From assembly GCA_016710885.1 (NCBI GenBank), contig JADJUC010000007.1, positions 97,855 to 161,854 on the forward strand: a stretch of 64,000 nucleotides of DNA, in the 5' to 3' direction. Origin of the DNA: Candidatus Proximibacter danicus (GTDB lineage: Bacteria > Pseudomonadota > Gammaproteobacteria > Burkholderiales > Rhodocyclaceae). This document shows positions 37,498-47,218 of the stretch, in pieces (position 1 is the first letter of the stretch; every line of letters starts with the position of its first letter). A program made the position numbers and the translations under genes. Under the pieces are notes generated by a model, which saw nothing but the letters and a program-made list of their open reading frames with translations, was not told the DNA's origin and made no database searches.

Positions 37498-38508
37498 TTA
37501 GCGGGCTGGTACTGCAAGCTTCAGGCCGAGGCGCAGGAACTCGTTCCAGATATCGCCGCTGGCCAGGCCCTTGATCATGCGATCCAGCTGGCCGGCGTCG
37601 GCCAAGGCGTCCCTGGCTTGTGTCAGATTCTGTCGTGAAACGGCCTTCTTCATCAGTCCCTGACGGATGCCCCAGATGCGGGCGTCGCGCAACAAACCCT
37701 CCATCGATTGCCCTTCCGCCAGTCCGGATTTGATCTGGACCAATGCCCGCACTTCCTCCGTCATCGCCCACAGCACGAGCGGTGGGGCTTCGCCTTCCTG
37801 CTTCAGTCCATCCAGCGTTCGCGCAATTCTGGCGACATCGCCGGCAAGAAGGGCTTCACGTAGTCCGTCGAGGTCAAAACGGGCGACGTTGAGCACCGCT
37901 TCCCGAACATTTTCGAGCGTCAGTTGCCCTTTCGGATAGAGCAGGGCCAGCTTCTTGATTTCCTGTTGTGCGGCGAGCAGGTTGCCCTCGACGCGCTCGG
38001 CGATGAAGGACAGCGCCTCCTTGTCGGCGCTCTGCTCCTGCCGGCGCAGACGGTTGGCGATCCAGCCGGGGAGTTCGGTCAGGGCCGGTGCCGTCAGCTT
38101 GATAGCGACGCCTGTGTTGCCGAGGGCTGTGACCCAGGCGGCTTTTTCGTCCTTCCAGTCCAGCGCCGGTAGCGTCACCAGCAACAAGGTATCCGGGCTG
38201 CAACGCTTGCAGTAATCCTGCAGGGCGGCGCCTCCCTCACGACCCGGCTTACCGGTCGGGATGCGCAGATCGAGCAGTTTTTTTCCGCCAAACAGCGAGA
38301 GGTTGCCGGCGGCATGCAGTAACTGGTTCCAGTCGAAGCCGGAAAGTGCGGTCAGGACTTCGCGCTCATCGAAGCCCTGTTTGCGTGCAGCGGCACGAAT
38401 GGCATCGGCGGCTTCGATGACCAGCAAAGGCTCGTCACCATGAACGACATAAACCGGCTGTAACGGTCCGTTCAAGTGGGCGTCCAGTTGTTCGCCCCGC
38501 AGTTGCAC
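37498..38508 (-). CDS. holA: DNA polymerase III subunit delta
   Basis: 336-aa clamp-loader subunit that opens the beta clamp. MQLRGEQLDAHLNGPLQPVYVVHGDEPLLVIEAADAIRAAARKQGF is the typical start with the GDEPLL motif (cf. YLLxGxxxLL), followed by FDWNQLLHAAGNLSLFGGKKLLDLRIPTGKPG, the clamp-binding hydrophobic SLF region. The C-terminal collar domain covers about 215-330. It starts one base after the lptE stop, in the conserved leuS-lptE-holA operon. Confidence 0.94.
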   Translation of the reverse strand: MQLRGEQLDAHLNGPLQPVYVVHGDEPLLVIEAADAIRAAARKQGFDEREVLTALSGFDWNQLLHAAGNLSLFGGKKLLDLRIPTGKPGREGGAALQDYCKRCSPDTLLLVTLPALDWKDEKAAWVTALGNTGVAIKLTAPALTELPGWIANRLRRQEQSADKEALSFIAERVEGNLLAAQQEIKKLALLYPKGQLTLENVREAVLNVARFDLDGLREALLAGDVARIARTLDGLKQEGEAPPLVLWAMTEEVRALVQIKSGLAEGQSMEGLLRDARIWGIRQGLMKKAVSRQNLTQARDALADAGQLDRMIKGLASGDIWNEFLRLGLKLAVPAR

Positions 38509-38509
38509 G

Positions 38510-39007
38510 CTATTGACCTTCCGGCAGCGCCGCAGGCTTGATGGCGGCGAGGCGGCGGAGGAGCTGCTGGATCAGATCGTTCTCCATGTCGCGCCAGAGC
38601 AATAGTTCCTCCTGCTCCTTGGCCAATACCGCCGAGTCATCATAGGTAACGTCACGCGTCAGCTCGACGCCTGTTGTCTGTACCAACTCGCGTCCTTTCG
38701 GGTCGATAACCCGGTAGGAGTAGCGGTAGCGCAGGCGAACTTCGCGAACGCGACCGGCCGTACTCAGCGAAAGAATCTGGCGCTCGCGCTGGTCTGCGAC
38801 CTGCTGGAAGGAACCCTGCGCTTCCTCGCGGGTTTCGACGATGCGGGTGCCGCCGCCCGCCCGTATCTGCCGTTTCAACCCGGCGCCGATGACCGATCCG
38901 TCAGGAAGGGCGATGTGCAGGCTTTCGTAGGGCAGCGTATAGGCGCCGCGCAACTGGAAACCACAGGCCGAGAGCAGCAGGGCGATGCAAATCAGAACGA
39001 CGCGCAT
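38510..39007 (-). CDS. lptE: LPS assembly lipoprotein LptE
   Basis: 165-aa outer-membrane lipoprotein that plugs LptD for lipopolysaccharide insertion. The lipobox is LLSAC (C15) after a short hydrophobic signal, followed by GFQLRGAYTLPYESLHIALPDGS, the characteristic LptE start. The rest is beta-rich (RVREVRLRYRYSYRVIDPKGRELVQTTGVELTRDVTYDDSAVLAKEQEELLL), also typical. It lies 14 bases after leuS and 1 base before holA. Confidence 0.93.
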   Translation of the reverse strand: MRVVLICIALLLSACGFQLRGAYTLPYESLHIALPDGSVIGAGLKRQIRAGGGTRIVETREEAQGSFQQVADQRERQILSLSTAGRVREVRLRYRYSYRVIDPKGRELVQTTGVELTRDVTYDDSAVLAKEQEELLLWRDMENDLIQQLLRRLAAIKPAALPEGQ

Positions 39008-39021
39008 GGGAGCAATGGTTC

Positions 39022-41626
39022 CTAGACGACGATATTGACCAGACGGCCGGGCACGACGACAACCTTCTTCGCCGGCTTGCCTTCCATGAATTTCTGCACC
39101 GCTTCCGACGCCAGCGCCGCAGCTTCGATGCTCGCCTTGTCGGCGCCGGCGGCGACTGTGATGCTGCCGCGCAGCTTGCCGTTCACCTGCAGCATCAGCT
39201 CGATTTCATCCTGCGTCAGTGCCGAGGCATCGACCTTCGGGAAGGTCTGCTGGCCGGCATCCAGCCCCGGGCGCAACTCGCCGAACAATGCATGGCTGAT
39301 GTGCGGCACGATCGGGAACAGCATCAGGGCAGCGGCTTCCAGCGCTTCCTGCTTGACGGCACGCGCGGTGGCGTCGTCCGGCAGCTTGGCGAAGGCGTTG
39401 AGCAGTTCCATGACGGCGGCAATGGCGGTGTTGAACTGCTTGCGCCGGCCGTAGTCGTCGGTGACCTTGCCGATGGTCTGGTGCAGCTGGCGGCGGAAAT
39501 CCTTCAGTGCGGTGGGCAATTCACCCCCCGTAAAGGCAGGCACCAGGCCTTGCGCAACGTGATCGTGCGTCAGCTTCCACAAGCGCTTGAGGAAGCGGAA
39601 GGCACCTTCGACGCCGGCGTCGGACCACTCGAGCGACTGGTCGGGCGGCGCGGCGAACATGATGAACAGGCGGGCGGTGTCGGCGCCGTACTGGTCGATC
39701 AGCGCCTGCGGGTCGACGCCGTTGTTCTTCGACTTCGACATCTTCTCGGTGCCGCCGATGACCACCGGCTGGCCGTCGGCGATCAGCGTGGCACCCGTGG
39801 GCCGGCCGCGCTCGTCGGTGACGACGTCGACCTCGGCCGGGTTGATCCACTGCTTCTTGCCATCGGCGAGGTCGCGGTAGAAGGTCGGCGCCACGACCAT
39901 GCCTTGCGTCAGCAGGTTGGCGAAGGGTTCGCCGATGTCGATCAGCCCGACATCGCGCATCAGCTTGGTCCAGAAGCGCGAGTAGAGCAGGTGCAGGATG
40001 GCGTGCTCGATGCCGCCGATGTACTGGTCGATACCGCCTTTGCACCAGTAGGCGGTGCGCGCGTCGACCATGGCCTGGTCGTTGTCCGGGCAGGCGTAGC
40101 GCAGGAAGTACCAGGACGACTCGACGAAGGTGTCCATCGTGTCGGTCTCGCGCTTGGCGGCACCGCCGCACTTCGGGCAGCTGCACTCGTAGAACTCGGG
40201 CATCTTCGCCAGCGGCGAGCCGGCGCCGGTGATCTCGACGTTCTCCGGCAGCACCACCGGCAGCTGGTCGTCGGGCACCGGCACGTCGCCGCAGTCGGGC
40301 AGTGGATGATCGGCACCGGGCAGCCCCAGTAGCGCTGGCGGGAGATACCCCAGTCGCGCAGGCGGAACTGCACCTTCTTCTCGCCGAGACCCTTGGCGGC
40401 GAGGTCGGCGGCGATGGCGTCGATCGCCGCTTCGTAGCCGAGGCCGTCGTACTTGCCGGAATTGACGCACTGGCCGTTCTGCTTGTCGGCGTAAGACTCC
40501 TGCCAACCGTCGAGCGAGAAGGGCTGGCCTTCCACGGCGATGACCTGTTTGATCGGCAGTTCGTATTTGTTGGCGAAGGCGAAGTCGCGCTCGTCGTGCG
40601 CCGGCACGGCCATCACGGCGCCTTCGCCGTAGCCCATCAGCACGTAGTTGCCGACCCAGACTTCGACCTGTTGGCCGGTCAGCGGGTGCTGCACGAAAAT
40701 GCCGGTCGGCATGCCCTTCTTTTCCATCGTCGCGATGTCGGCTTCGGCGACGCCGCCCTGCTTGCATTCCTCGATGAAGGCGGCGAGCGCCGGGTTGTCC
40801 TGCGCGGCGCGCGTGGCCAGCGGGTGCTCGGCGGCGACGGCGCAGAAGGTGACGCCCATGATGGTGTCGGCGCGCGTCGTGAACACCCACAGCTTGTCCT
40901 GCTTGCCGTCCAGCTCATACGGGAAGGCAAAGCGCACGCCGGTGCTCTTGCCGATCCAGTTCTTCTGCATCAGGCGCACCTGCTCCGGGCCAGCCGGGCA
41001 GGTTGTCGAGGTCGCTCAGCAGTTCCTCGGCGTAGGCGGTGATCTTCATGTAGTACATGGGGATCTCGCGCTTCTCGACCAGCGCGCCCGAGCGCCAGCC
41101 GCGGCCGTCGATGACCTGCTCGTTGGCGAGCACGGTGTGGTCGACCGGGTCCCAGTTCACGGTGCCGAGCTTCTTGTAGATCAGGCCCTTTTCGTAGAGG
41201 CGGGTGAACAGCCACTGCTCCCAGCGGTAGTACTCGGGCGTGCAGGTGGCGAGCTCGCGCTCCCAGTCGATGGCGAAGCCGAGCGACTTGAGCTGGGTCT
41301 TCATGTAGTCGATGTTGGCGTAGGTCCACTTCGCCGGCGGCACGTTGTTCGCCATCGCGGCGTTCTCGGCCGGCATGCCGAAGGCGTCCCAGCCCATCGG
41401 CTGCAGCACGTTGTAGCCCTGCATGCTGTGGAAGCGCGTGAAGCACGTCGCCGATCGTGTAGTTGCGCACGTGCCCCATGTGCAGCTTGCCCGAGGGGTA
41501 GGGGAACATCGACAGGCAGTAGTACTTGGGCCTAGTGGTGTCTTCGACGGCGCGGGCGGTGGCGGTCTTGTTCCAGTGATCCTGGGCGGTGCGTTCGATT
41601 TCGGCGGGGGTGTATTTGTCCTGCAT
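39022..41626 (-). CDS. leuS: leucine--tRNA ligase, with three apparent frameshifts
   Basis: Leucyl-tRNA synthetase spread over three frames, about 867 aa when joined. N-terminal part: MQDKYTPAEIERTAQDHW and the HIGH-type motif SGKLHMGHVRNYTIGD. A one-base insertion at about 41441 is needed to go on to TRFHSMQGYNVLQPMGWDAFG; another insertion at about 40988 breaks DNLPGWPEQVRLMQKNWIG; a deletion at about 40298 breaks IIHCADCGDVPVPDD. The editing domain (TTRADTIMGVTF), KMSKSKNNGVDP (KMSKS) and the C-terminal domain are otherwise complete. An essential gene with three single-base shifts next to C/G or A runs points to base errors, not decay. A TATAAT at 41662-41667 (minus) may be its -10. Confidence 0.9.
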
Positions 41627-41747
41627 GGGGCGGCGTGCTTTGCGATGTCGGAAAGCGGCAAATTATACGCGGATTCAGTGGGGTGGCCGGCGCCGGCGCC
41701 GGCCCGGAATCGGCTAGAATCCGGCATCTGTATTCGGGGGAGTGAAA

Positions 41748-42635
41748 ATGTCAGGGTTCAAGGGTTGGCGTGCACTGTTGATAGTGCCTTTTCTGCTGCT
41801 GGCAGGGGCGGCGGTGGCCCGCGAGGCCACCATTCAGGTCGAGGCCGTGCAGTCGCCGGCCTGGGTCGAGCGCGGGTCGCAGCGCTTGCCGCTGGTGGCC
41901 GGGCAGTTCCTCAAGAATCGTGACCGCGTGGTCACCGGGCGCGATGCGCGCGTGCTGCTGCGCCTCTCGGAAGGTAGCGCGGTGAAGCTCGGCGAGAACG
42001 CCAGTCTGCGCATGGATGCCCTCGGCCAGCGGCAAGGCGGTGTTTTTACCGCCGCCTTCGATGTTGCGAAAGGCGCCTTCCGCTTTACCACCGGGGTTTT
42101 CAACCGGTTCCAGAACCGGCGCGCGGTCAATGTGCGTATTGCCACCGTTACGGCAGGCATTCGCGGTACCGACCTGTGGGGCAGCTCCGACGCCGAGCGC
42201 GACCTCGTCTGCCTGATCGAAGGGCGGATTACCGTGACGCATCCGGAAGCCGAGCCGGTCCTGATGAGCGAGCCGCTGAGTTTCTATGTGGCACCGAAGG
42301 GGCAGGTGCCGCAGCCGGTGGCCGCTGTCAATCCCGATCAGTTGGGAAAATGGGCGCAGGAAACCGAGATGCAGTCGACGGCCGCAACTTTCCGCAAGAA
42401 TGGACGCTGGCAGGTCTATCTGGGGGTGGTCGGCAGCGAGGCCGAAGCGCTGGCGCTCTATGATCAGGTGCGCGCAGCCGGCTACCCGGTCCGCATCCAT
42501 CCGGAAGCGGCTGGCGACGGCACGTATCAATACACGCTATCGGTGCCTCAGATCGTTACGCAGGAGGGGGCTGAGGCTCTGGCAGCACGTCTCCGCCAGG
42601 AACTGGGCTCGGCAACGCCGCGCCCGCAACGCTGA
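41748..42635 (+). CDS. exported FecR-domain protein with C-terminal SPOR domain
   Basis: 295 aa from the ATG at 41748, which has GGGGGAG 6-12 bases upstream; a GTG two codons earlier is possible. Residues 1-24 form a signal peptide ending AAVA. Residues about 30-185 are a FecR domain (VERGSQRLPLVAGQFLKNRDRVVTGRDARVLLRLSEGSAVKLGENASLRM ... TATVTAGIRGTDLWG type). Residues about 215-290 resemble a SPOR domain (WQVYLGVVGSEAEALALYDQVRAAGYPVRIHPEA), which binds denuded peptidoglycan glycan strands. It is a soluble periplasmic protein; no sigma factor or TonB receptor is near, so it is not a classical FecR regulator. Confidence 0.82.
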   Translation: MSGFKGWRALLIVPFLLLAGAAVAREATIQVEAVQSPAWVERGSQRLPLVAGQFLKNRDRVVTGRDARVLLRLSEGSAVKLGENASLRMDALGQRQGGVFTAAFDVAKGAFRFTTGVFNRFQNRRAVNVRIATVTAGIRGTDLWGSSDAERDLVCLIEGRITVTHPEAEPVLMSEPLSFYVAPKGQVPQPVAAVNPDQLGKWAQETEMQSTAATFRKNGRWQVYLGVVGSEAEALALYDQVRAAGYPVRIHPEAAGDGTYQYTLSVPQIVTQEGAEALAARLRQELGSATPRPQR

Positions 42636-42640
42636 AGCAA

Positions 42641-42669
42641 AAAGGCCTTCCCGTCGGGGAAGGCCTTCA
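42641..42669 (+). terminator. Rho-independent terminator of the FecR-SPOR gene
   Basis: AAAGGCCTTCCC, loop GTC, GGGGAAGGCCTT: an 11-bp GC-rich stem with an A run before it, beginning 5 bases after the stop. The T tract after it is short (TT CAA). Confidence 0.7.
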
Positions 42670-42760
42670 ACTGCGCTGAACGGCGGCGCGAATGGTGAAT
42701 GACGGGAGTCTCGCCGGACGGCGATGGCGCCTACTTTGCAAAGGCGGTCTGGCCGAAGGG

Positions 42761-43093
42761 TCAGGCCGCTTTTTTCTGGTTGCTGACGAAATTTTCCCAG
42801 TTGTTCCGCCACAGGCGGTAGGTGCTCTCGGCGGCCGTCAGGCTCAGGCTGGCGATGCGGGCCTGATGGCGCCACATCCACGTGACGTTCGAGCCGGTCA
42901 GCGGGCAACGCCCGGCTTCCGTTTCGACCAGGCTGATGAAACGCTCGATCGACAGGCGGAAAAAGTCGGAACTGTCGTGGTTGCCCACAATCATTGCGGC
43001 TTCGCCGGTGGCGCGACGCCATAGCTTGAGGGCCACAGCCTCGTGGACGCCGGCACGCTTGGCGATCCAGGGCAGTAATTTTGGTGCTTTCAT
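42761..43093 (-). CDS. conserved hypothetical protein, 110 aa
   Basis: I do not recognise a family. The protein is 110 aa, tryptophan-rich (W9, W25 and four more) and mostly helical, with MKAPKLLPWIAKRAGVHEAVALKLWRRATGEAAMIVGN at the N-terminus and SLTAAESTYRLWRNNWENFVSNQKKAA at the C-terminus. It has no signal peptide or membrane segment, so it is probably cytoplasmic. GC-rich third positions and a GGAGAAAAAGC site before the ATG support translation. It stands alone between the terminator of the FecR-SPOR gene and a 400-base gap. Confidence 0.65.
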   Translation of the reverse strand: MKAPKLLPWIAKRAGVHEAVALKLWRRATGEAAMIVGNHDSSDFFRLSIERFISLVETEAGRCPLTGSNVTWMWRHQARIASLSLTAAESTYRLWRNNWENFVSNQKKAA

Positions 43094-43500
43094 GCTTTTT
43101 CTCCTATTGCTTCAGGCGGTTAGCCATTCATTGCATGCCCGCCTCGTGAACGGGCTTTTGTGCAGTGCAATGCGATTCTATATTTTTTTGTCAGACAATA
43201 TTAGAGGAAGTTCTCCAATCAAGGGGAATATAGTTGTTGCGTTGCACAATACCAACGTCCGGCCCGACTCGCCGGTTGACTGCCGGCTTCATCCCGCATT
43301 GTCCATCAGGCGGCCCTGCGGGCCTGCGCGAGTGCTAGTGGCCGCTTTACGGCGCCTTGCTGCCGCCGCTTCGCGCCAATGGAACGACCATTGGCTTGTC
43401 GCGCCGACATCAATTCACTCGCAAACCGCCTCACCATCACCTCGCGCCCTGATGAACAATCCGGGATAATCCCCCCCGCCCCTCCTGGAAGCCTTGATCC
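43094..43500. other. intergenic region with no recognised gene
   Basis: About 400 bases between divergent genes. The stretch 43165-43235 is AT-rich compared with its surroundings (TATATTTTTTTG, GACAATATT) and could hold the promoter of the 110-aa gene, but I cannot place a confident -35/-10 pair. The part nearer uvrD is GC-rich with no coding pattern or repeat that I can support. Confidence 0.4.
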
Positions 43501-45678
43501 ATGTCTGATTTGCTCGCCAATCTCAATCCGCCGCAGCTGGCCGCCGTCACCCTGCCACCACAGCATGCGTTGATCCTTGCTGGTGCAGGGAGTGGCAAGA
43601 CGCGAGTGCTTACTACGCGCATCGCCTGGCTGTTGTCTACGGGGCAGGTCGGGCCGCAGGGCATTCTGGCGGTGACCTTTACCAACAAGGCGGCTCGCGA
43701 AATGCAGGCACGCCTCTCGGCGATGCTGCCGGTCAACCCCCGCAGCATGTGGATCGGCACCTTCCACGGCCTGTGCAACCGTCTTCTGCGCGCGCATCAC
43801 CGCGAGGCGGGCTTGCCGGCGTTGTTCCAGATCCTCGATTCGGCCGATCAGTTGTCGGCAGTCAAACGTTTGCTTAAAAATCTCAACGTCGACGACGAGA
43901 AATTTCCGCCGCGCGAGCTGTGCCATTTCATCAATGCGCACAAGGAGCAGGGTATCCGCGCCGCCCAGGCGGAAATCTACGACGACTACACCCGTCGCCG
44001 CGTCGAGCTTTATGCCGAGTACGAGGGCCAGTGTCAGCGCGAGGGGGTGCTGGATTTTGCCGAGTTGCTGTTGCGTACCTATGAACTGCTAGTGCGCAAC
44101 GAACCGCTGCGTCAGCACTACCAGTCGCGCTTCCGCCACATCCTGGTCGATGAGTTCCAGGATACGAACGTGCTGCAATATAAATGGCTGAAGTTGCTCG
44201 CCGGTTACGGCGAGCCGGCCGGCGCCAAGCTGTTTGCGGTAGGTGACGACGACCAGTCGATCTACGCCTTTCGTGGCGCCGAGGTCGGCAACATGCGCGA
44301 CTTCGAACGCGAGTTCCGTGTGGAAAGCGTTATCCGCCTGGAGCAGAACTACCGCTCGCACGGCAATATCCTCGAAGCCGCCAACGCCATCATCAAGCAT
44401 AACCGTGGGCGCCTCGGCAAAAACCTGTGGACCGAAGCCGGTGCGGGCGAACCGATCCGCGTTTTCGAAGGGTTTTCCGATCTCGACGAGGCCCGCTTCA
44501 TTGTCGACGAGGCGCGCGATCTCATTCGCGAGGGTATTTCGCGCAACCAGATCGCGTTGCTGTATCGCTCCAACGCCCAGTCGCGCGTGCTTGAACACCA
44601 GTTGTTCTCGGCCGGCATTCCCTATCGCGTCTATGGCGGTCTGCGCTTTTTCGAGCGGCAGGAAATCAAGCACGCGCTGGCCTATCTGCGCCTGATTGCC
44701 AATTCAGACGACGACACGGCTTTTGTCCGTGTCGTCAATTTTCCGACGCGCGGGATCGGCGCGCGTTCGCAGGAAAGCCTGCAGGCCGCCGCGCACCAGG
44801 CCAATTCGAGTCTTTACAACGCGGCAGCTTCCCTCTCCGGCAAGGCGGGGGCCTCGGTCGCCGGTTTCATCCGCCTGATCGAAACCCTGCGTCAGGAAAC
44901 CAGCGGCCTGCCGCTGCCGGAAATGATCGAGCATGTCGTCGAAAAATCCGGCTTGCGCCAGCATTATCTGGCCGAGAAGGAAGGCCAGGAGCGGCTGGAG
45001 AACCTCGATGAACTGATCAACGCCGCCGTCAGCTTCGTCCAGGAGGAAAGCGGCGGTGACCTGGCGGCCCGTGAAGAAGCCGGGGATCTCGCTGCCTTCC
45101 TCACCCATGCCACGCTGGAGTCCGGCGAGCATCAGGCGCTGGAGGGCGACGAGGCCTTGCAGCTGATGACCGTGCATGCCGCCAAGGGCCTGGAATTCGA
45201 CGTGGTATTTGTCTCCGGGCTGGAGCAGGGACTTTTTCCGCACGAGAATTCATCGACCGAGCGCGAAGGGCTGGAGGAGGAGCGGCGCCTGATGTACGTG
45301 GCGGTGACGCGGGCGCGCAAGCGCCTCTACCTCTCGTGGGCGCAGACGCGCATGCTGCATGGGCAGACGCGCTATTGCCTGGCTTCGTCTTTCTTCGAGG
45401 AAATTCCCGAAGCCCTGCTGCGTCGGGTCAATGCGGTCAGCAAGCCGAGTTACGAGGCGCCGCGCGCCTCGACGGGTCGTGCCGCTGCGCCGTCATCCGG
45501 CGCTGGCGGTTTGCCAAACGGGTTGCGTATTGGCTTGAGCGTGCAGCATGCCAAGTTCGGTTTGGGGGTAATTGTCTCTGCCGAAGGCCAGGGCGGCGAT
45601 GCGCGGGTTCAGGTCAATTTCGGCAATGCCGGCATGAAGTGGCTGGCACTGGAATACGCCAAGCTCACCCCGGTCTGA
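43501..45678 (+). CDS. uvrD: DNA helicase II (UvrD/PcrA type)
   Basis: 725-aa superfamily 1A 3'-5' helicase for nucleotide excision and mismatch repair. Motifs: I LAGAGSGKTRVLT (near residue 27), Ia VTFTNKAAREM, II VDEFQDTN, III GDDDQSIYAFRGA, IV LEQNYRSHGNIL, V MTVHAAKGLEFDVVFV and VI YVAVTRARKRLYL. The C-terminal tail LSVQHAKFGLGVIVSAEGQGGDARVQVNFGNAGMKWLALEYAKL is the PcrA/UvrD Tudor-like domain that contacts RNA polymerase, which separates it from Rep. Confidence 0.93.
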   Translation: MSDLLANLNPPQLAAVTLPPQHALILAGAGSGKTRVLTTRIAWLLSTGQVGPQGILAVTFTNKAAREMQARLSAMLPVNPRSMWIGTFHGLCNRLLRAHHREAGLPALFQILDSADQLSAVKRLLKNLNVDDEKFPPRELCHFINAHKEQGIRAAQAEIYDDYTRRRVELYAEYEGQCQREGVLDFAELLLRTYELLVRNEPLRQHYQSRFRHILVDEFQDTNVLQYKWLKLLAGYGEPAGAKLFAVGDDDQSIYAFRGAEVGNMRDFEREFRVESVIRLEQNYRSHGNILEAANAIIKHNRGRLGKNLWTEAGAGEPIRVFEGFSDLDEARFIVDEARDLIREGISRNQIALLYRSNAQSRVLEHQLFSAGIPYRVYGGLRFFERQEIKHALAYLRLIANSDDDTAFVRVVNFPTRGIGARSQESLQAAAHQANSSLYNAAASLSGKAGASVAGFIRLIETLRQETSGLPLPEMIEHVVEKSGLRQHYLAEKEGQERLENLDELINAAVSFVQEESGGDLAAREEAGDLAAFLTHATLESGEHQALEGDEALQLMTVHAAKGLEFDVVFVSGLEQGLFPHENSSTEREGLEEERRLMYVAVTRARKRLYLSWAQTRMLHGQTRYCLASSFFEEIPEALLRRVNAVSKPSYEAPRASTGRAAAPSSGAGGLPNGLRIGLSVQHAKFGLGVIVSAEGQGGDARVQVNFGNAGMKWLALEYAKLTPV

Positions 45679-45721
45679 TCGCCCGCGTGCTCCCCGGTTT
45701 CAGCCTTCGCCGGTAACACCC

Positions 45722-47005
45722 TCAGGCGGTTGTCAGTTGCGATGCGGCGAAGAAGTAATGCTGGGCCTTGCTGCCCAGCTGCGCCCGCAACTCAGCCTCC
45801 GTGGCGGTTGTAATGCGCGCATGCAACGCAACGGCGAACTCGCGGAAAGCATCCACCAGTGCCGGGTCGAAGTGATTGCCCCGCCCCGCCTCAATGATCG
45901 CCAGCGCCGCCTCGCTCGACATCGCTTGCTTGTAGGGGCGCTCCGAGGCGAGTGCGTCGAAGACATCGACGACGGCAAAAATGCGCGCATTCAGTGGAAT
46001 CCGTTCACCGGAAAGGCCTCCCGGATAGCCGCTGCCATCAAATTTCTCGTGGTGATTGCCCACGACCTCCAACGCCGCCTGCAGCCACTCTGATTGCTCG
46101 AGGATGTCGATGCCGAGGGTGACGTGTGTCTTCATGATGGCGAACTCGTCCGCATCGAGTTTTCCCGGCTTCAACAGGATGTTGTCGCTGATGCCGATCT
46201 TGCCGACATCGTGCAGGAAAGCGCCGAGAATCAGCGCCCGCATGGCTGCCGCATCGATCCCGAGTTTTTCGCCGATGGCAATGGCGTACAGGGTGACGCG
46301 AAAGTTGTGGGCGTTAGTGTCCGAATCGCGTTTGGCGATGGCCGCGCCCAGCACCGAAGCCATCTCGACGTTGGCCTCGACCACCTGGCGTGAGAAATCG
46401 AGAACCTTGCGGTTGAGTGTAAGGATGACCGGGTAAAGGGCCATGGTCATCAACAGCACGGCGACCAGCGTAATGGTCAGGGTGCGTACAAGATCGGCCC
46501 GCAGCTTGTTCATTGTCTCCTGGTCGACGATGAACACCCCTTCGAAATAGCCGTTGATGGCGCCTTCGCTATCGTGCAGCGGAACAACCGTCTGGACGAG
46601 CGTGGAGCCATCGATGGTCAGGCGTTCATAGTGGCTTTGATCGTCCTTGGGAAAGGGATGGCCGCGCGTGGAGAGCTGCTTTTCGATCGCAGCGTGCTGC
46701 GGACTGACCGCCTCCACCAGCTTGTTGCGCTGGCGGTCATAAATTTCGATGACGACAAAGTGGTCGCGGGCAAAATCCCGTGCGCGCTGTTGCAGGGTCG
46801 TCAGGCTGTCACTGTCTTTCGGTGTCTGGAGGGGAATGCCGAGCGCTTCGAAGCGGTCCGATTCCGAGTTGGCCTGCGTGACGACAAAATCGTCGATTTT
46901 TTCCAGCTCGATGAAATAGGCCACCGCGCCGAACAGCAGCGAAAGCATGATCCAGGCGGCAGCAAGGCGGCTCAGGATGGTTCGGTGAATGGGGTTTGCG
47001 ATCAT
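45722..47005 (-). CDS. membrane HD-GYP domain protein, putative c-di-GMP phosphodiesterase
   Basis: 427-aa inner-membrane protein. An N-terminal helix (about 12-32) and a second at about 174-195 flank a periplasmic sensor region of about 140 residues. The HD-GYP domain follows, with HD at 265-266 (FLHDVGKIG), HHExFDGxGYP at 318-328 and NARIFAVVDVFDALASERPYK. All metal-binding residues are present, so it should hydrolyse c-di-GMP. The sensory signal is unknown. The first residues MIANPIHRTIL are before the helix; an alternate start is not evident. Confidence 0.88.
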   Translation of the reverse strand: MIANPIHRTILSRLAAAWIMLSLLFGAVAYFIELEKIDDFVVTQANSESDRFEALGIPLQTPKDSDSLTTLQQRARDFARDHFVVIEIYDRQRNKLVEAVSPQHAAIEKQLSTRGHPFPKDDQSHYERLTIDGSTLVQTVVPLHDSEGAINGYFEGVFIVDQETMNKLRADLVRTLTITLVAVLLMTMALYPVILTLNRKVLDFSRQVVEANVEMASVLGAAIAKRDSDTNAHNFRVTLYAIAIGEKLGIDAAAMRALILGAFLHDVGKIGISDNILLKPGKLDADEFAIMKTHVTLGIDILEQSEWLQAALEVVGNHHEKFDGSGYPGGLSGERIPLNARIFAVVDVFDALASERPYKQAMSSEAALAIIEAGRGNHFDPALVDAFREFAVALHARITTATEAELRAQLGSKAQHYFFAASQLTTA

Positions 47006-47218
47006 GGCACTTTCTTCGGTACCAGACCATCATACGCCTACCCCATGACTGACGAGATAGCAGCTATCCACGGAATTGCGGGGCAAGGCTTGTCGACAAG
47101 CTGTGGATCAGCGCGCCAACTCATGGTTCTGCTTGCATTTATCGGCCTTGCCCAAAAAGCAGGCAACCGCTAGGCTCTTGGCTTCAAACCGGCAGTCCCC
47201 TTGATCACGGAGAAAACC

